A DNA stretch of 64,000 nt from DAIOEK01 sp963708715. Lineage in GTDB: Bacteria > Chloroflexota > Anaerolineae > Anaerolineales > Anaerolineaceae. The notes under the pieces were generated by a model. That model had not been told where the DNA came from. It saw only the letters and a list, made by a program, of their open reading frames with translations, and searched no databases. Position numbers and translations under genes: made by a program. The stretch lies in NCBI GenBank assembly GCA_963708715.1, contig CAVPSU010000001.1:1612001-1676000 (forward strand). Direction: 5' to 3'. Positions 44,435 to 53,364 of the stretch are shown here, in pieces (position 1 is the stretch's first letter; every line of letters begins with the position of its first letter).

Positions 44435-44932
44435 ATGCCAATCCTGGATGAAAATTCCCTCGACTACTTCTCCCACAGCCCGGATCAAACCCGACGATTG
44501 GGAATTCGGTTTGGGATGATGCTCCATCCGGGGGATGTGATCTGCCTATCCGGAGAGTTAGGCACTGGCAAGACCACTTTCGTTCAAGGGATTGCAAAAG
44601 GATGGGGATCGCTCGATCCGGTATCCAGCCCTACGTTTGTTCTGGTGAATGTCTATCGGCGACCGGATGGCGAGACACTGTCCCACCTGGATTCTTATCG
44701 TCTTGGAAACGCAGATGAAGCCGAGGATCTCGACCTTTTACCTCTGCTGGATAATGGACCTGTCATCGTCGAATGGCCTGAAAGAATAGAGTCGGTTCTC
44801 CCACGGGATAGAGTATGGGTATCGTTGCGCTGGCTGGCAGATGAACAGAGGGGTTTATTGTTTAAAGGGACAGGCAAACGATATCAAAACATGATCCACC
44901 AGCTTAAAAAACAGTTTTTCGGAGGCAACTGA
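44435..44932 (+). CDS. tsaE: tRNA threonylcarbamoyladenosine synthesis ATPase TsaE
   Basis: 165 aa. The P-loop LSGELGTGKTTFVQGIAKG and SPTFVLVNVY identify TsaE, the ATPase of the t6A37 tRNA modification complex. TATAAT (44422–44427) stands seven bases before the ATG with no ribosome site, so the operon mRNA is likely leaderless. It abuts tsaB with a 1-base overlap. TsaD, the catalytic partner, is not in the window. Confidence 0.93.
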   Translation: MPILDENSLDYFSHSPDQTRRLGIRFGMMLHPGDVICLSGELGTGKTTFVQGIAKGWGSLDPVSSPTFVLVNVYRRPDGETLSHLDSYRLGNADEAEDLDLLPLLDNGPVIVEWPERIESVLPRDRVWVSLRWLADEQRGLLFKGTGKRYQNMIHQLKKQFFGGN

Positions 44933-45600
44933 TGCTTCTGGCTGTCGATACTTCCACGCAATGGATCGGTCTGGCGGTGTATCAGGACGAACAGATACTG
45001 TCTGAAGAAGTCTGGCAATCTCGCACACATCACAGCATCGAGTTATCCCCCGCGATTGAAAGAATCCTGAAGCGGAGCGGAATCACTGTGGGAGATCTAT
45101 CTGTTATCGCTGTAGCAACCGGTCCAGGATCATTCACCAGCCTACGGATCGGGATGGCAGTTGTGAAAGGGCTTGCCCTGGGATTACGCATCCCGGTGAT
45201 CGGGATACCAACCCTGGATATTCTAGCAGCCGGGGTGCCGGTACAGCCCATCCGCATGGCGGCGGTTTTACAGGCTGGACGCGGCCGATTGGCTGTTGGC
45301 ATGTACAAGGCGATGGATGGACGTTGGCAGGGACAGGGCAATCTGGAGGTTATGACTCCCGCGGAATTGGAACAATTCATTAAGAAACCGACTCTGGTGT
45401 GTGGCGAGTTGACGGTGGATGAACGAAAGACATTAGCCCGGCGGTGGAGGAATGTAGTTTTGGCATCGCCTGCTGTATCTGTTCGGAGACCAGCTTATCT
45501 GGCGGAGCTCGCCTGGAAACGTTGGCTGACCATGGATGTGGACGACGTAGTATCTATCGCACCGACCTACCTTCATTATAAAGATCCGATTCCCGGATAA
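44932..45600 (+). CDS. tsaB: tRNA threonylcarbamoyladenosine synthesis protein TsaB
   Basis: 222 aa, ASKHA fold. Motifs include LLAVDTSTQWIGLAVY and VATGPGSFTSLRIGMAVVKGLALG, typical of TsaB, which pairs with TsaD but lacks the metal-binding histidines. It follows tsaE directly (TAATG-type junction) and precedes rimI, the standard bacterial order tsaE–tsaB–rimI. Confidence 0.93.
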   Translation: MLLAVDTSTQWIGLAVYQDEQILSEEVWQSRTHHSIELSPAIERILKRSGITVGDLSVIAVATGPGSFTSLRIGMAVVKGLALGLRIPVIGIPTLDILAAGVPVQPIRMAAVLQAGRGRLAVGMYKAMDGRWQGQGNLEVMTPAELEQFIKKPTLVCGELTVDERKTLARRWRNVVLASPAVSVRRPAYLAELAWKRWLTMDVDDVVSIAPTYLHYKDPIPG

Positions 45601-45604
45601 TTCC

Positions 45605-46102
45605 TTGAAAGATAGCCATCCATACCAAATTCGTCCAATGACGGAATCGGACGCGCCGATGGTTTCTGCCATTGACCGTGCCAGCTTCTCATTGCCATGG
45701 CCTGAACGTGCTTTTTTGTATGAAGTCAAAGAAAACTTGAGCAGTATTCCCCTGGTGGCAGTAGCAACAGGTATAGATGGGAATATCGAGATTGTTGGAT
45801 TTATTGTGGTTTGGGTTATCGTGGACGAAGCCCATATTGGCACTATCGCTGTGGATCACAAGTTTCGAAGGGCTGGCGTTGGTCAGGCATTGATTCTTTC
45901 TGCTTTGCATGAAGCGAAACAAAAAGGCGCCCAAAAGGCTTACCTTGAAGTGAGAGCGGGTAATACCATAGCCCGAGAATTATATAAGAATCTTGGTTTT
46001 CAGGTTGACGGAATACGGGCACGGTATTATCAGGATAATCATGAAGATGCGGTGTTGATGTCGTTGGAATCTATCGAAACATTGAGTGATCCATCAGTAT
46101 AG
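45605..46102 (+). CDS. rimI: Ribosomal protein S18 alanine acetyltransferase-like (RimI)
   Basis: 165 aa GNAT acetyltransferase. It shows the acetyl-CoA loop region HKFRRAGVGQALILSAL and the C-terminal ARELYKNLGFQVDG. RimI acetylates S18 N-terminally and often sits after tsaB, as here. The start appears to be TTG at 45605, four bases after tsaB, because conserved sequence (YQIRPMTESDAPMV) lies upstream of the first ATG at 45638; no strong ribosome site is visible, so coupling to tsaB is likely. Confidence 0.88.
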   Translation: MKDSHPYQIRPMTESDAPMVSAIDRASFSLPWPERAFLYEVKENLSSIPLVAVATGIDGNIEIVGFIVVWVIVDEAHIGTIAVDHKFRRAGVGQALILSALHEAKQKGAQKAYLEVRAGNTIARELYKNLGFQVDGIRARYYQDNHEDAVLMSLESIETLSDPSV

Positions 46103-46135
46103 AAATAATAAGGTAGAATCCACCCGGAGGTTGAT

Positions 46136-46882
46136 GTGGACCCTGTAGATACTTTAGATTTGATAGCACAGGAAGTGCGGGTATGCCAGAAATGCAACTT
46201 GCACTCCACACGGAAACTTTCCGTTCCTGGGGAGGGTCCTGCCAACGCGGATATTATGTTTATCGGTGAAGGTCCTGGGCATAACGAGAATGAACAGGGG
46301 CGTCCTTTCGTAGGCGCGGCCGGTAAATTTTTGGAAGAGCTCCTGGGAAAAGCTGGATTGAAACGAAAAGATGTGTTTATCTGCAATGTGGTAAAATGCC
46401 GCCCGCCCAACAATCGTGACCCTGAACCGCAGGAAATTATTGCCTGTGGAAAATACCTGGATCGACAGATCCAGGCAATCAACCCAAAAGTGATCGTAAC
46501 ACTTGGGCGGTTTTCCATGGCAAAGTTTTTCCCCAATGCCCGAATAAGCCAGATCCATGGGCGAGCCAGCCGAATGGATGGAAGACTGGTGGTTGCGATG
46601 TATCATCCGGCAGCGGCACTCCACCAACCCCTCCTGCGACCAGACCTGGAAAAAGATTTTGCCGGACTGGCTAATTTACTACATCCATCGGGGAAAGTGG
46701 AGCTAGAACACAAACAAGTGTCAGATCAAAATCCGGTTGTGCCCATGACTTCTCCCGTGAATGAACCTGCCATCGATAAGCCAGTACATCAGCCATCGTT
46801 TCTGGATCAAATACCGGAAAAACAAGATCCAGGCACTGAACAACCTGATAAAAATGATCATAAACAGATGAGTTTGTTTTAG
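46136..46882 (+). CDS. Uracil-DNA glycosylase, family 4 (iron–sulfur)
   Basis: 248 aa. Excises uracil from DNA. Family-4 signatures are present: four cysteines for a 4Fe–4S cluster (CQKCNLHSTRK pair, then CNVVKCRPP and IACGKYL region), motif A IGEGPGHNENEQGRPFVG, and MYHPAAAL. A Pro/Asp/Gln-rich tail after residue ~190 ends in the clamp-binding-like QMSLF, which would target it to the sliding clamp. It starts with GTG at 46136 after GGAGG. Confidence 0.92.
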   Translation: MDPVDTLDLIAQEVRVCQKCNLHSTRKLSVPGEGPANADIMFIGEGPGHNENEQGRPFVGAAGKFLEELLGKAGLKRKDVFICNVVKCRPPNNRDPEPQEIIACGKYLDRQIQAINPKVIVTLGRFSMAKFFPNARISQIHGRASRMDGRLVVAMYHPAAALHQPLLRPDLEKDFAGLANLLHPSGKVELEHKQVSDQNPVVPMTSPVNEPAIDKPVHQPSFLDQIPEKQDPGTEQPDKNDHKQMSLF

Positions 46883-46901
46883 ATCCGGAAATGGAATATT
46901 C

Positions 46902-48224
46902 ATGACAAAACAGATCAAAGATACATTATTACGAAAGATCGATGATAAGTCTGCCATTGTGGCGATCATCGGATTGGGCTATGTCGGTTTGCCGTTGGTG
47001 GTTGTCTTCGGTAACGCCGGTTATCGTGTGGTGGGAATCGATGTTGATCCTCACAAGGTGGACAGTCTGAACCGGGGAGAATCGTATATCCAGGATGTTC
47101 CGACAAGCGATATCCGCCGGCTGGTAGATGCAGGATTATTAACTGCGACCACCGATTTTTCTACTCTTAAGACTGCGGATGCGGTCAGTATCTGTGTACC
47201 CACCCCCCTGCGCAAGACAGGCGATCCGGATCTCTCATTCATTGTGAACGCAACCGATGAACTGGCAAAGTATGTCCACGCCGGGATGGTAGTGGTTCTG
47301 GAATCTACCACTTACCCGGGCACTACGCGGGAGTTGATCCTGCCGCGGTTGAGCGATTGCTGCAACCTGGTACCCGGTGAAGACTTCTTCGTGGCGTTCT
47401 CCCCCGAGCGGGTTGACCCGGGTCGGGTAGACTGGACGACATACAATACTCCGAAAGTAGTGGGTGGAATCACCCTGAACTGCATGGAAGTCGCATCCGC
47501 CTGGTATGGCAAAGCGTTGAAAACGGTGGTTCCGGTCACTTCCGCGGAAGTGGCGGAAATGACCAAATTGCTAGAGAATACCTTTCGGATGATCAACATT
47601 GGATTGGTGAATGAACTGGCGATCATGTGCGACCGGCTGGGGGTGGATGTGTGGGAAGTGATCGATGCCGCGAGTACCAAGCCGTTCGGTTTCATGCGTT
47701 TCACCCCGGGACCTGGTCTGGGTGGACACTGCATCCCCATTGACCCGTTGTACCTGTCCTGGAAGTTGAAAGCGCTGAATTACAACGCACGGTTCATCGA
47801 ACTGGCATCCGAGATCAACACCAATATGCCCCGTTTTGTGGCTGGCAAGGTTCAGGATGCGTTGAACGAGCAGGGGAAAGCCCTGAAAGGCAGCCGGGTC
47901 CTGGTTTTAGGCGCCGCTTATAAGCCAAATATAGACGACCTGCGTGAATCGCCTGCCCTGGATGTAATGGGCTTGCTGATCGCCAAGGGCGCCAAAGTGG
48001 AGTATCACGACCCCTATATCCCGGAGATCCATCACGATTCCTTAAATTTGGTCTCAGTACCTGATGTGATGAAAACCGTGGGTGAGGTTGATTGCGTGGT
48101 GATCGTCACCGACCATGCCGTGTATGACTACAAAGCCATTCTCGAAAAGGCTGCTTTGATTATGGATACCCGGAACGCCACCGGAAAACTGGGCAAACAT
48201 AATCCGAAGGTGGTGAGGTTGTAA
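46902..48224 (+). CDS. UDP-sugar (UDP-GlcNAc/ManNAc-type) dehydrogenase
   Basis: 440 aa. Oxidises C6 of a UDP-hexose to the uronate. It has an N-terminal Rossmann motif (IIGLGYVGLPLVVVFGNAGY), FSPERVDPGR and the catalytic cysteine in GLGGHCIPIDP, plus a C-terminal domain (LGAAYKPNIDDLRESPALDV). The pattern is closest to WbpA/UDP-GlcNAc 6-dehydrogenases, though the exact sugar cannot be fixed. Its stop overlaps the epimerase start (TAATG). It opens the polysaccharide cluster. Confidence 0.9.
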   Translation: MTKQIKDTLLRKIDDKSAIVAIIGLGYVGLPLVVVFGNAGYRVVGIDVDPHKVDSLNRGESYIQDVPTSDIRRLVDAGLLTATTDFSTLKTADAVSICVPTPLRKTGDPDLSFIVNATDELAKYVHAGMVVVLESTTYPGTTRELILPRLSDCCNLVPGEDFFVAFSPERVDPGRVDWTTYNTPKVVGGITLNCMEVASAWYGKALKTVVPVTSAEVAEMTKLLENTFRMINIGLVNELAIMCDRLGVDVWEVIDAASTKPFGFMRFTPGPGLGGHCIPIDPLYLSWKLKALNYNARFIELASEINTNMPRFVAGKVQDALNEQGKALKGSRVLVLGAAYKPNIDDLRESPALDVMGLLIAKGAKVEYHDPYIPEIHHDSLNLVSVPDVMKTVGEVDCVVIVTDHAVYDYKAILEKAALIMDTRNATGKLGKHNPKVVRL

Positions 48225-49201
48225 TGGGGAGATATGTTGTCACAGGCGCGGCAGGGTTCATCGCCGCCAGGGTGGTGGATTTCCTGTTGGAAGCCGGGCA
48301 CGAGGTGGTTGGCATCGATGATATGAATGACGCCTATGACGTGCGATTGAAGCAATGGCGGTTGGACCGTCTCCTTGCTCATCCACGGTTTAGCTTTCAC
48401 CAAAAAAATATCGCCGATAAAAGCAATCTGGATCTTTTCGTTGCGAAGGCGGAAGGAGCCAGCGCTGTATTCAACATTGCAGCCCGAGCGGGGGTTCGAA
48501 CCAGTGTAACAAACCCATGGATCTACTATGAAACCAATGTCCACGGGGCACTGAACATGTTGGAAGTCTGCCGTCGGGCGGGGATCAATAAATTTATCCA
48601 AGCCTCCTCCTCCAGCGTGTATGGTGAGAACTCTCCCATGCCATTTCGTGAGGATGCCAACACCGATTACCCTATGCAGCCTTATGCCGCATCGAAAAAA
48701 GCCAGCGAATCCCTGGCGTATACCTATCATTATTTGCACAATATCGATGTGACTATCTTCCGCTATTTCACCGTTTATGGACCGGCAGCCCGTCCGGATA
48801 TGGCGATGTTCCGCTTCGCCCAATGGATCACTGAAGGAAAAACTGTTCGAGTGAACGGAGATGGCGAACAATCGCGTGGTTTCACGTACGTAGACGATAT
48901 TGCCCGCGGTACCATCGCAGGTTTGAAACCGGTCGGGTATGACATCTTTAATCTGGGCGGTCACGAAGTGATCACGATGAATAACCTGATCAAGCTTTTT
49001 GAAGCGAAACTGGGAGTTCAAGCAAAGATCGAATACCAACCCCGTCACATGGCGGATGCACTGGCGAACCTGGCTTCTGTCGAAAAAGCTGGCGAAAAAT
49101 TGGGCTGGGAACCGCAGGTCACTCTGAAGGAAGGCGTCGAGCGGCTGGTGGAGTGGTATTTACGTGAACGGTCCTGGGCGAGTCAGGTGGTGACCGGATG
49201 A
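48224..49201 (+). CDS. NAD-dependent sugar epimerase (UDP-glucuronate 4-epimerase-like)
   Basis: 325 aa short-chain dehydrogenase. The NAD site is VTGAAGFIAARVVDFLL, Ser lies in ASSSSVYGE, and the catalytic YxxxK is YAASKKASE. FRYFTVYGPAARPDMA and RGFTYVDDIARG are typical of UDP-sugar 4-epimerases. With the preceding dehydrogenase it would supply a uronic acid-type donor. It overlaps the flippase gene by four bases. Confidence 0.9.
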   Translation: MGRYVVTGAAGFIAARVVDFLLEAGHEVVGIDDMNDAYDVRLKQWRLDRLLAHPRFSFHQKNIADKSNLDLFVAKAEGASAVFNIAARAGVRTSVTNPWIYYETNVHGALNMLEVCRRAGINKFIQASSSSVYGENSPMPFREDANTDYPMQPYAASKKASESLAYTYHYLHNIDVTIFRYFTVYGPAARPDMAMFRFAQWITEGKTVRVNGDGEQSRGFTYVDDIARGTIAGLKPVGYDIFNLGGHEVITMNNLIKLFEAKLGVQAKIEYQPRHMADALANLASVEKAGEKLGWEPQVTLKEGVERLVEWYLRERSWASQVVTG

Positions 49202-50559
49202 CCTTGATCCGGCGATGGATGGGATCCTGGGGGCAAGATCGTCTGCTTGGACGGGTAGTACGAAATTCAGGTTATCTGTTTTCCAGTAATATCATCGGTG
49301 CGATACTAAGTATTCTGACCGCGAACCTATTGGGCGTGCAGCAGTTCGGCGCTTTGGGGATTGTGATCTCATTTGTGTCAAGCGTGAACCGGTTACTCAG
49401 TTTCCGGATGGGAGATGTAGTTGTGCGTTACATGGGCGATTTCCTCGCCCGGGATGAAAAGGAAAAAGCCGCGGCGATTGTCAAGGCGGCGGCGTTGACA
49501 GAAACTGCGACCTCCCTGGTCGCATTTGGTTTATTGATACTACTGGCACCGCTTGGCGCATCTTTTATTATTCATGATCCGGCGAGTACGCCATTGATCA
49601 TCCTCTACGGAATATCGATCCTGGGAATGTTCGCCACCGAGACTGCGACCGGGGTCTTACAGGTGGGTGGATTCTTCCGTAGTCAATCTGTGATCAATCT
49701 CATTCAAGCGCTGGCAACAGCGGCTGTGATCGTGTATGCCTATTTCACCCATGCCGGTATATTGATAGTTCTGTTCGCGTACCTCATTGGGAAGCTGATC
49801 GCCGGAATCGGACCGATTGTATTGGCGGTCAGACGGATGAACAATCTGACCCACTCCGGCTGGTGGCGAGCTTCGTTTCAGAATCTGCCACCGCTTAAGG
49901 AATTATTCCGGTTTGCGGTCAGCACCAATATTAGCGGCACCATCAATATGGTCGTTCGCGACAGTGAATTGCTTTGGGTTGGTGGGATCTTCAACGCTCA
50001 GGCAGCCGGGTATTACAAGACGGCACTCGCGGTCATCAACCTTCTGATCATGCCCATCAATCCGTTCATTGCGACCACTTACCCGGAAATTACCCGGTCG
50101 ATCTCGCAAAAACTATGGCAGCCGCTCAGACAACTTTTACGGCGAGTCACCTTGCTGGCTGGTGGCTGGACCGTCTTAGTGGCAAGTGGATTGCTCCTGT
50201 TCGGACAACAATTCCTCTTCACCCCCTGGATCCCCTGGAAAGGTGGGTTGGTTTCCATTTACAAGCCTGAGTACGCACCGTCTTTGCCGATCATTCTCAT
50301 ACTTTTAATCGGATTTGGTATTGCGAACAGCCTGTACTGGAATCGTTCCTTATTGCTGGGTTTCGGTCAGGCGGATTATCCGCTTAAGGTGGCTTTCTGG
50401 GCAACATTGATTAAAGTGATGCTGACTGTCACCCTCATTCCCCGCCTGGGTTATTTCTGGGAAGCAGTCTTATTGACGATTTATCTGACTGTCACAGTCG
50501 GGGTGTTGGTCTGGAAAGGTCTGGCTATGATCAAAGCTCGTGAGGCGGGGATGGAATGA
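49198..50559 (+). CDS. Wzx-type oligosaccharide flippase
   Basis: 453 aa with about 12–14 membrane segments, the length of MOP-superfamily polysaccharide exporters. The N terminus NSGYLFSSNIIGAILSILTA and the SRSISQKLW-type cytoplasmic loop suit the family. It would move lipid-linked sugar units across the membrane. It overlaps the neighbouring genes on both sides by four bases, so it is part of one transcription unit. Confidence 0.87.
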   Translation: MTLIRRWMGSWGQDRLLGRVVRNSGYLFSSNIIGAILSILTANLLGVQQFGALGIVISFVSSVNRLLSFRMGDVVVRYMGDFLARDEKEKAAAIVKAAALTETATSLVAFGLLILLAPLGASFIIHDPASTPLIILYGISILGMFATETATGVLQVGGFFRSQSVINLIQALATAAVIVYAYFTHAGILIVLFAYLIGKLIAGIGPIVLAVRRMNNLTHSGWWRASFQNLPPLKELFRFAVSTNISGTINMVVRDSELLWVGGIFNAQAAGYYKTALAVINLLIMPINPFIATTYPEITRSISQKLWQPLRQLLRRVTLLAGGWTVLVASGLLLFGQQFLFTPWIPWKGGLVSIYKPEYAPSLPIILILLIGFGIANSLYWNRSLLLGFGQADYPLKVAFWATLIKVMLTVTLIPRLGYFWEAVLLTIYLTVTVGVLVWKGLAMIKAREAGME

Positions 50560-51677
50560 AGATCGCCTGTGTGAGCACTTCGCAGGTGCCATCCTCGACT
50601 GCCAACAGCATCCAGGTGATGAAAGTTTGCCAGGCTTTGGCGCAGCTCGGTCACGAGGTCAGATTGTGGGTGCCGGGCACGACTCCCGATATAGTTACTG
50701 ATATTCCAGCGCAATATGGATTAACTACGACCTTTGAGCTGGAGTGGCTGCCAGCTTCCGCACGATTCAAACGCTATGATTTTTCCTGGCAGTCGGTCTT
50801 GAAAGCCAAGAAATGGGGCGCGGATTTGTTTTACACATGGACACCCCAGGCCGCTTTACTGGCGAAGATGCGGGGAATGGTAACGGTGCTGGAAATGCAC
50901 GATCGGGCGACAGGTAATCTGGGTCCCTGGATATTAAAACGGTATCTGCAAAGCCCGGTAAAGTCCTTGCTGGTATGCATCACCAACGCCTTGCGAAAAG
51001 CACTTGAAGAACAATTGCACCTTTCAATTTCTGATCAGAAGGTAGTGATCGCGCCCAATGGGGTGGATCTGGATCGGTACACAGATCTACTCTCGCCCCA
51101 GGATGCCCGTGCAACACTTGGGTATCCCCAAAGGACAACCGTCTCATATACGGGTCATTTTTATGAAGGGCGCGGGATGGATGTCCTCTTCCATCTGGCG
51201 AAAACCTTTCCGGAGATCCAATTCCTCTGGGTGGGTGGGCGTGAGATAGAGTTGGTCGACGTTCGTGTGCGTCTGAATCAGGAACATATTCAAAATGTGA
51301 TTATGACCGGTTTCGTGGATAATCGGATATTACCCCTCTACCAAACTGCGGCAGAGATATTGCTAATGCCTTACGAAAGGTCCATTGCCGGCAGTAGCGG
51401 TGGCAACTCGGCTGATATTTGCAGCCCGATGAAGATGTTTGAATACATGGCCGCTGGAAGGATAATCCTCACCAGTGATCTGCCCGTTATTCGGGAAGTA
51501 TTGAATGATGAGTGCGCTTATTTCTGCCCTCCGGAAGACAATGACGCCTGGGCGAGGACCCTCGCGCAGGTAATAGCTGATCCAACAAGTGAGGAAAAAG
51601 CCTTGCAAGCCCGGAAAAAATCTGGTGAGTATGGTATTCTGGCAAGAGAAGTAAAGATATTGGAAGGGTTGAAATAA
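50556..51677 (+). CDS. Glycosyltransferase family 4
   Basis: 373 aa, GT-B fold. The N-terminal acceptor domain (CVSTSQVPSSTANSIQVMKV) and C-terminal donor domain (IAPNGVDLDRY, LMPYERS, CSPMKMFEYMAAGRII with the conserved Glu) are typical of GT4. No membrane segment is visible. The sugar transferred is unknown. It follows the flippase with an ATGA overlap. Confidence 0.9.
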   Translation: MKIACVSTSQVPSSTANSIQVMKVCQALAQLGHEVRLWVPGTTPDIVTDIPAQYGLTTTFELEWLPASARFKRYDFSWQSVLKAKKWGADLFYTWTPQAALLAKMRGMVTVLEMHDRATGNLGPWILKRYLQSPVKSLLVCITNALRKALEEQLHLSISDQKVVIAPNGVDLDRYTDLLSPQDARATLGYPQRTTVSYTGHFYEGRGMDVLFHLAKTFPEIQFLWVGGREIELVDVRVRLNQEHIQNVIMTGFVDNRILPLYQTAAEILLMPYERSIAGSSGGNSADICSPMKMFEYMAAGRIILTSDLPVIREVLNDECAYFCPPEDNDAWARTLAQVIADPTSEEKALQARKKSGEYGILAREVKILEGLK

Positions 51678-51679
51678 GC

Positions 51680-53200
51680 ATGAGTCGATCGAATCGCTTG
51701 TTGGTTGCAAAGCAAATCCTGCTCTGGGTACTCCTTTCAATTACTTGTGGAGCGGCTATCTCATCAGTGATGGAAACGACCGACTGGCTCAGTGGTATGA
51801 TCGCAACCAGTTTCCTGTTCTTTATTTCGATTGGGTTATTGTATTTACTATTCCGCTATGCAGGCAGCGGAAAATCCCTGGCATGGCTGATCGCCGTGGC
51901 GTTTATATTGCGATTGGTCGTTGGGGTTACATTGATGAATGTGTTGCCAGTAATCGGGTATCCAACAGATCAGCAAAAAGCCGGATACGTTTTCTATGAT
52001 GCTTTTCGAAGGGATACTCAAGCGGCAAGCCTCGCAAACTCAGACAAACCAATCCTGTCCACATTTACCCAGCGATATAGCACTGACCAGTACGGCGGGT
52101 ATCTCGCTTCGAGTATGTTTATTTATCGGTATCTCTCACCAGAAGTCCATCGTCCGCAGTTGATGTTGATCCTATCCGCCCTGGCGGGAGCGGCGGCTGT
52201 TCCTTTCTTCTGGTTGGTAACCAAACGGATCTGGTCGGAATCCTTCGCGAAACTGGCTGGTTGGATTTTTGTCCTATTCCCGCAAAGTGTATTGATGGGT
52301 GCCTCGCAGATGCGGGAATCCTGGCTGATACTGTTCCTGACCATGGCATTCTGGAGCATCGTGGAATGGAAAAAAGCCAATTCCCGAAAATCCCTCTTGG
52401 TTCTGGCGATCAGCCTGGTCGGTTTTCTGTTCATTTCACCCGGGATGATTCTGCTTACAGTGATTTTCCTTACGGGGTGGATACTGTTGGAACGTAGACA
52501 AAAGCCATTCCCTATCTGGGCTTATCTGGTGGGAGCAGGTGTGATTCTGGCAGGTGTTTTCGCCTTCGCCTACGGCTTATCCAGTCCGCAGCAGTTCGCG
52601 AAAAATTCGCCCTTGGAGATCATCTTCAAATGGTTTAAAAATGCAATCGCTTGGGATGTCTATCTTTCCACCGAAGGATCTGGACGGTTGGAATTCCTAT
52701 TTAAATCGCTTCCAGGCATCCTGCAGTTCCCTTTTGTAATCACATACGGTGTCTTGCAACCGGTTTTACCGGCCGCGATATTGGATAAGGCACTATGGAT
52801 TTGGAATGTGATCTCATCCATCCTCGCCGCAGGCTGGTACTTATTATTGCCTTTGTTAATTTACACACCCTTCGCGATCCGCGGAGAAAAGGATGCGCGG
52901 CTGCGAAACCAGCTCATCTGGATGACGATCGTCAGCTGGGTCTGGATCCTGATTTGCTCGGCAAGAGCAGGGGGAGATCAGTGGGATAATCCGCGTTACC
53001 GGGTGATCATTATGCCGTGGTTGGCTATTCTGGCAACCTGGGCCTGGGATTGGGCGAAGGAGCATCGGTACGTCTGGTTGAAACGGATCGGGCTGATCGA
53101 AGCGATCTTCCTGTTGTTTTTCGCTCAATGGTATGCATCGCGATATTACCAACTCTTTGGCAGACTCGACCTCAAGGTGATGCTAGGTATTATTTCATGA
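51680..53200 (+). CDS. GT-C-like polytopic membrane protein of the polysaccharide cluster
   Basis: 506 aa with about 11–12 membrane segments. An early extracytoplasmic loop after the second or third helix, and RIWSESFAKLAGWIFVLFPQSVLMGASQMRES in the body (split here by position only), resemble PMT/ArnT-like or O-antigen polymerase-like proteins. No definite active-site residues are recognisable. It starts two bases after the GT4 gene. A 23-codon frame overlaps its stop. Confidence 0.6.
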   Translation: MSRSNRLLVAKQILLWVLLSITCGAAISSVMETTDWLSGMIATSFLFFISIGLLYLLFRYAGSGKSLAWLIAVAFILRLVVGVTLMNVLPVIGYPTDQQKAGYVFYDAFRRDTQAASLANSDKPILSTFTQRYSTDQYGGYLASSMFIYRYLSPEVHRPQLMLILSALAGAAAVPFFWLVTKRIWSESFAKLAGWIFVLFPQSVLMGASQMRESWLILFLTMAFWSIVEWKKANSRKSLLVLAISLVGFLFISPGMILLTVIFLTGWILLERRQKPFPIWAYLVGAGVILAGVFAFAYGLSSPQQFAKNSPLEIIFKWFKNAIAWDVYLSTEGSGRLEFLFKSLPGILQFPFVITYGVLQPVLPAAILDKALWIWNVISSILAAGWYLLLPLLIYTPFAIRGEKDARLRNQLIWMTIVSWVWILICSARAGGDQWDNPRYRVIIMPWLAILATWAWDWAKEHRYVWLKRIGLIEAIFLLFFAQWYASRYYQLFGRLDLKVMLGIIS

Positions 53201-53268
53201 TCAGCCTGGTCATTCTGGTTGGCGGGTGGATGCTCGACCGATCACGGCAACGCTCCAACCTGAAATAG
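53197..53268 (+). CDS. Possible 23-aa membrane peptide or remnant
   Basis: ATGA overlap with the preceding stop starts a short frame with a hydrophobic stretch (MISLVILVGGWML) and basic tail (DRSRQRSNLK). Translational coupling is plausible, but length and lack of other support make it uncertain; it may be the broken tail of a longer ancestor. Confidence 0.25.
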   Translation: MISLVILVGGWMLDRSRQRSNLK

Positions 53269-53364
53269 ACAGGATTCGGGTTACAGGGATGTGCAATAAA
53301 TGGCGAATTGTTCTGTTGTAGAATAGATACAGTCCATAGATTTATCTGTCTTTCACAGGCGTTT

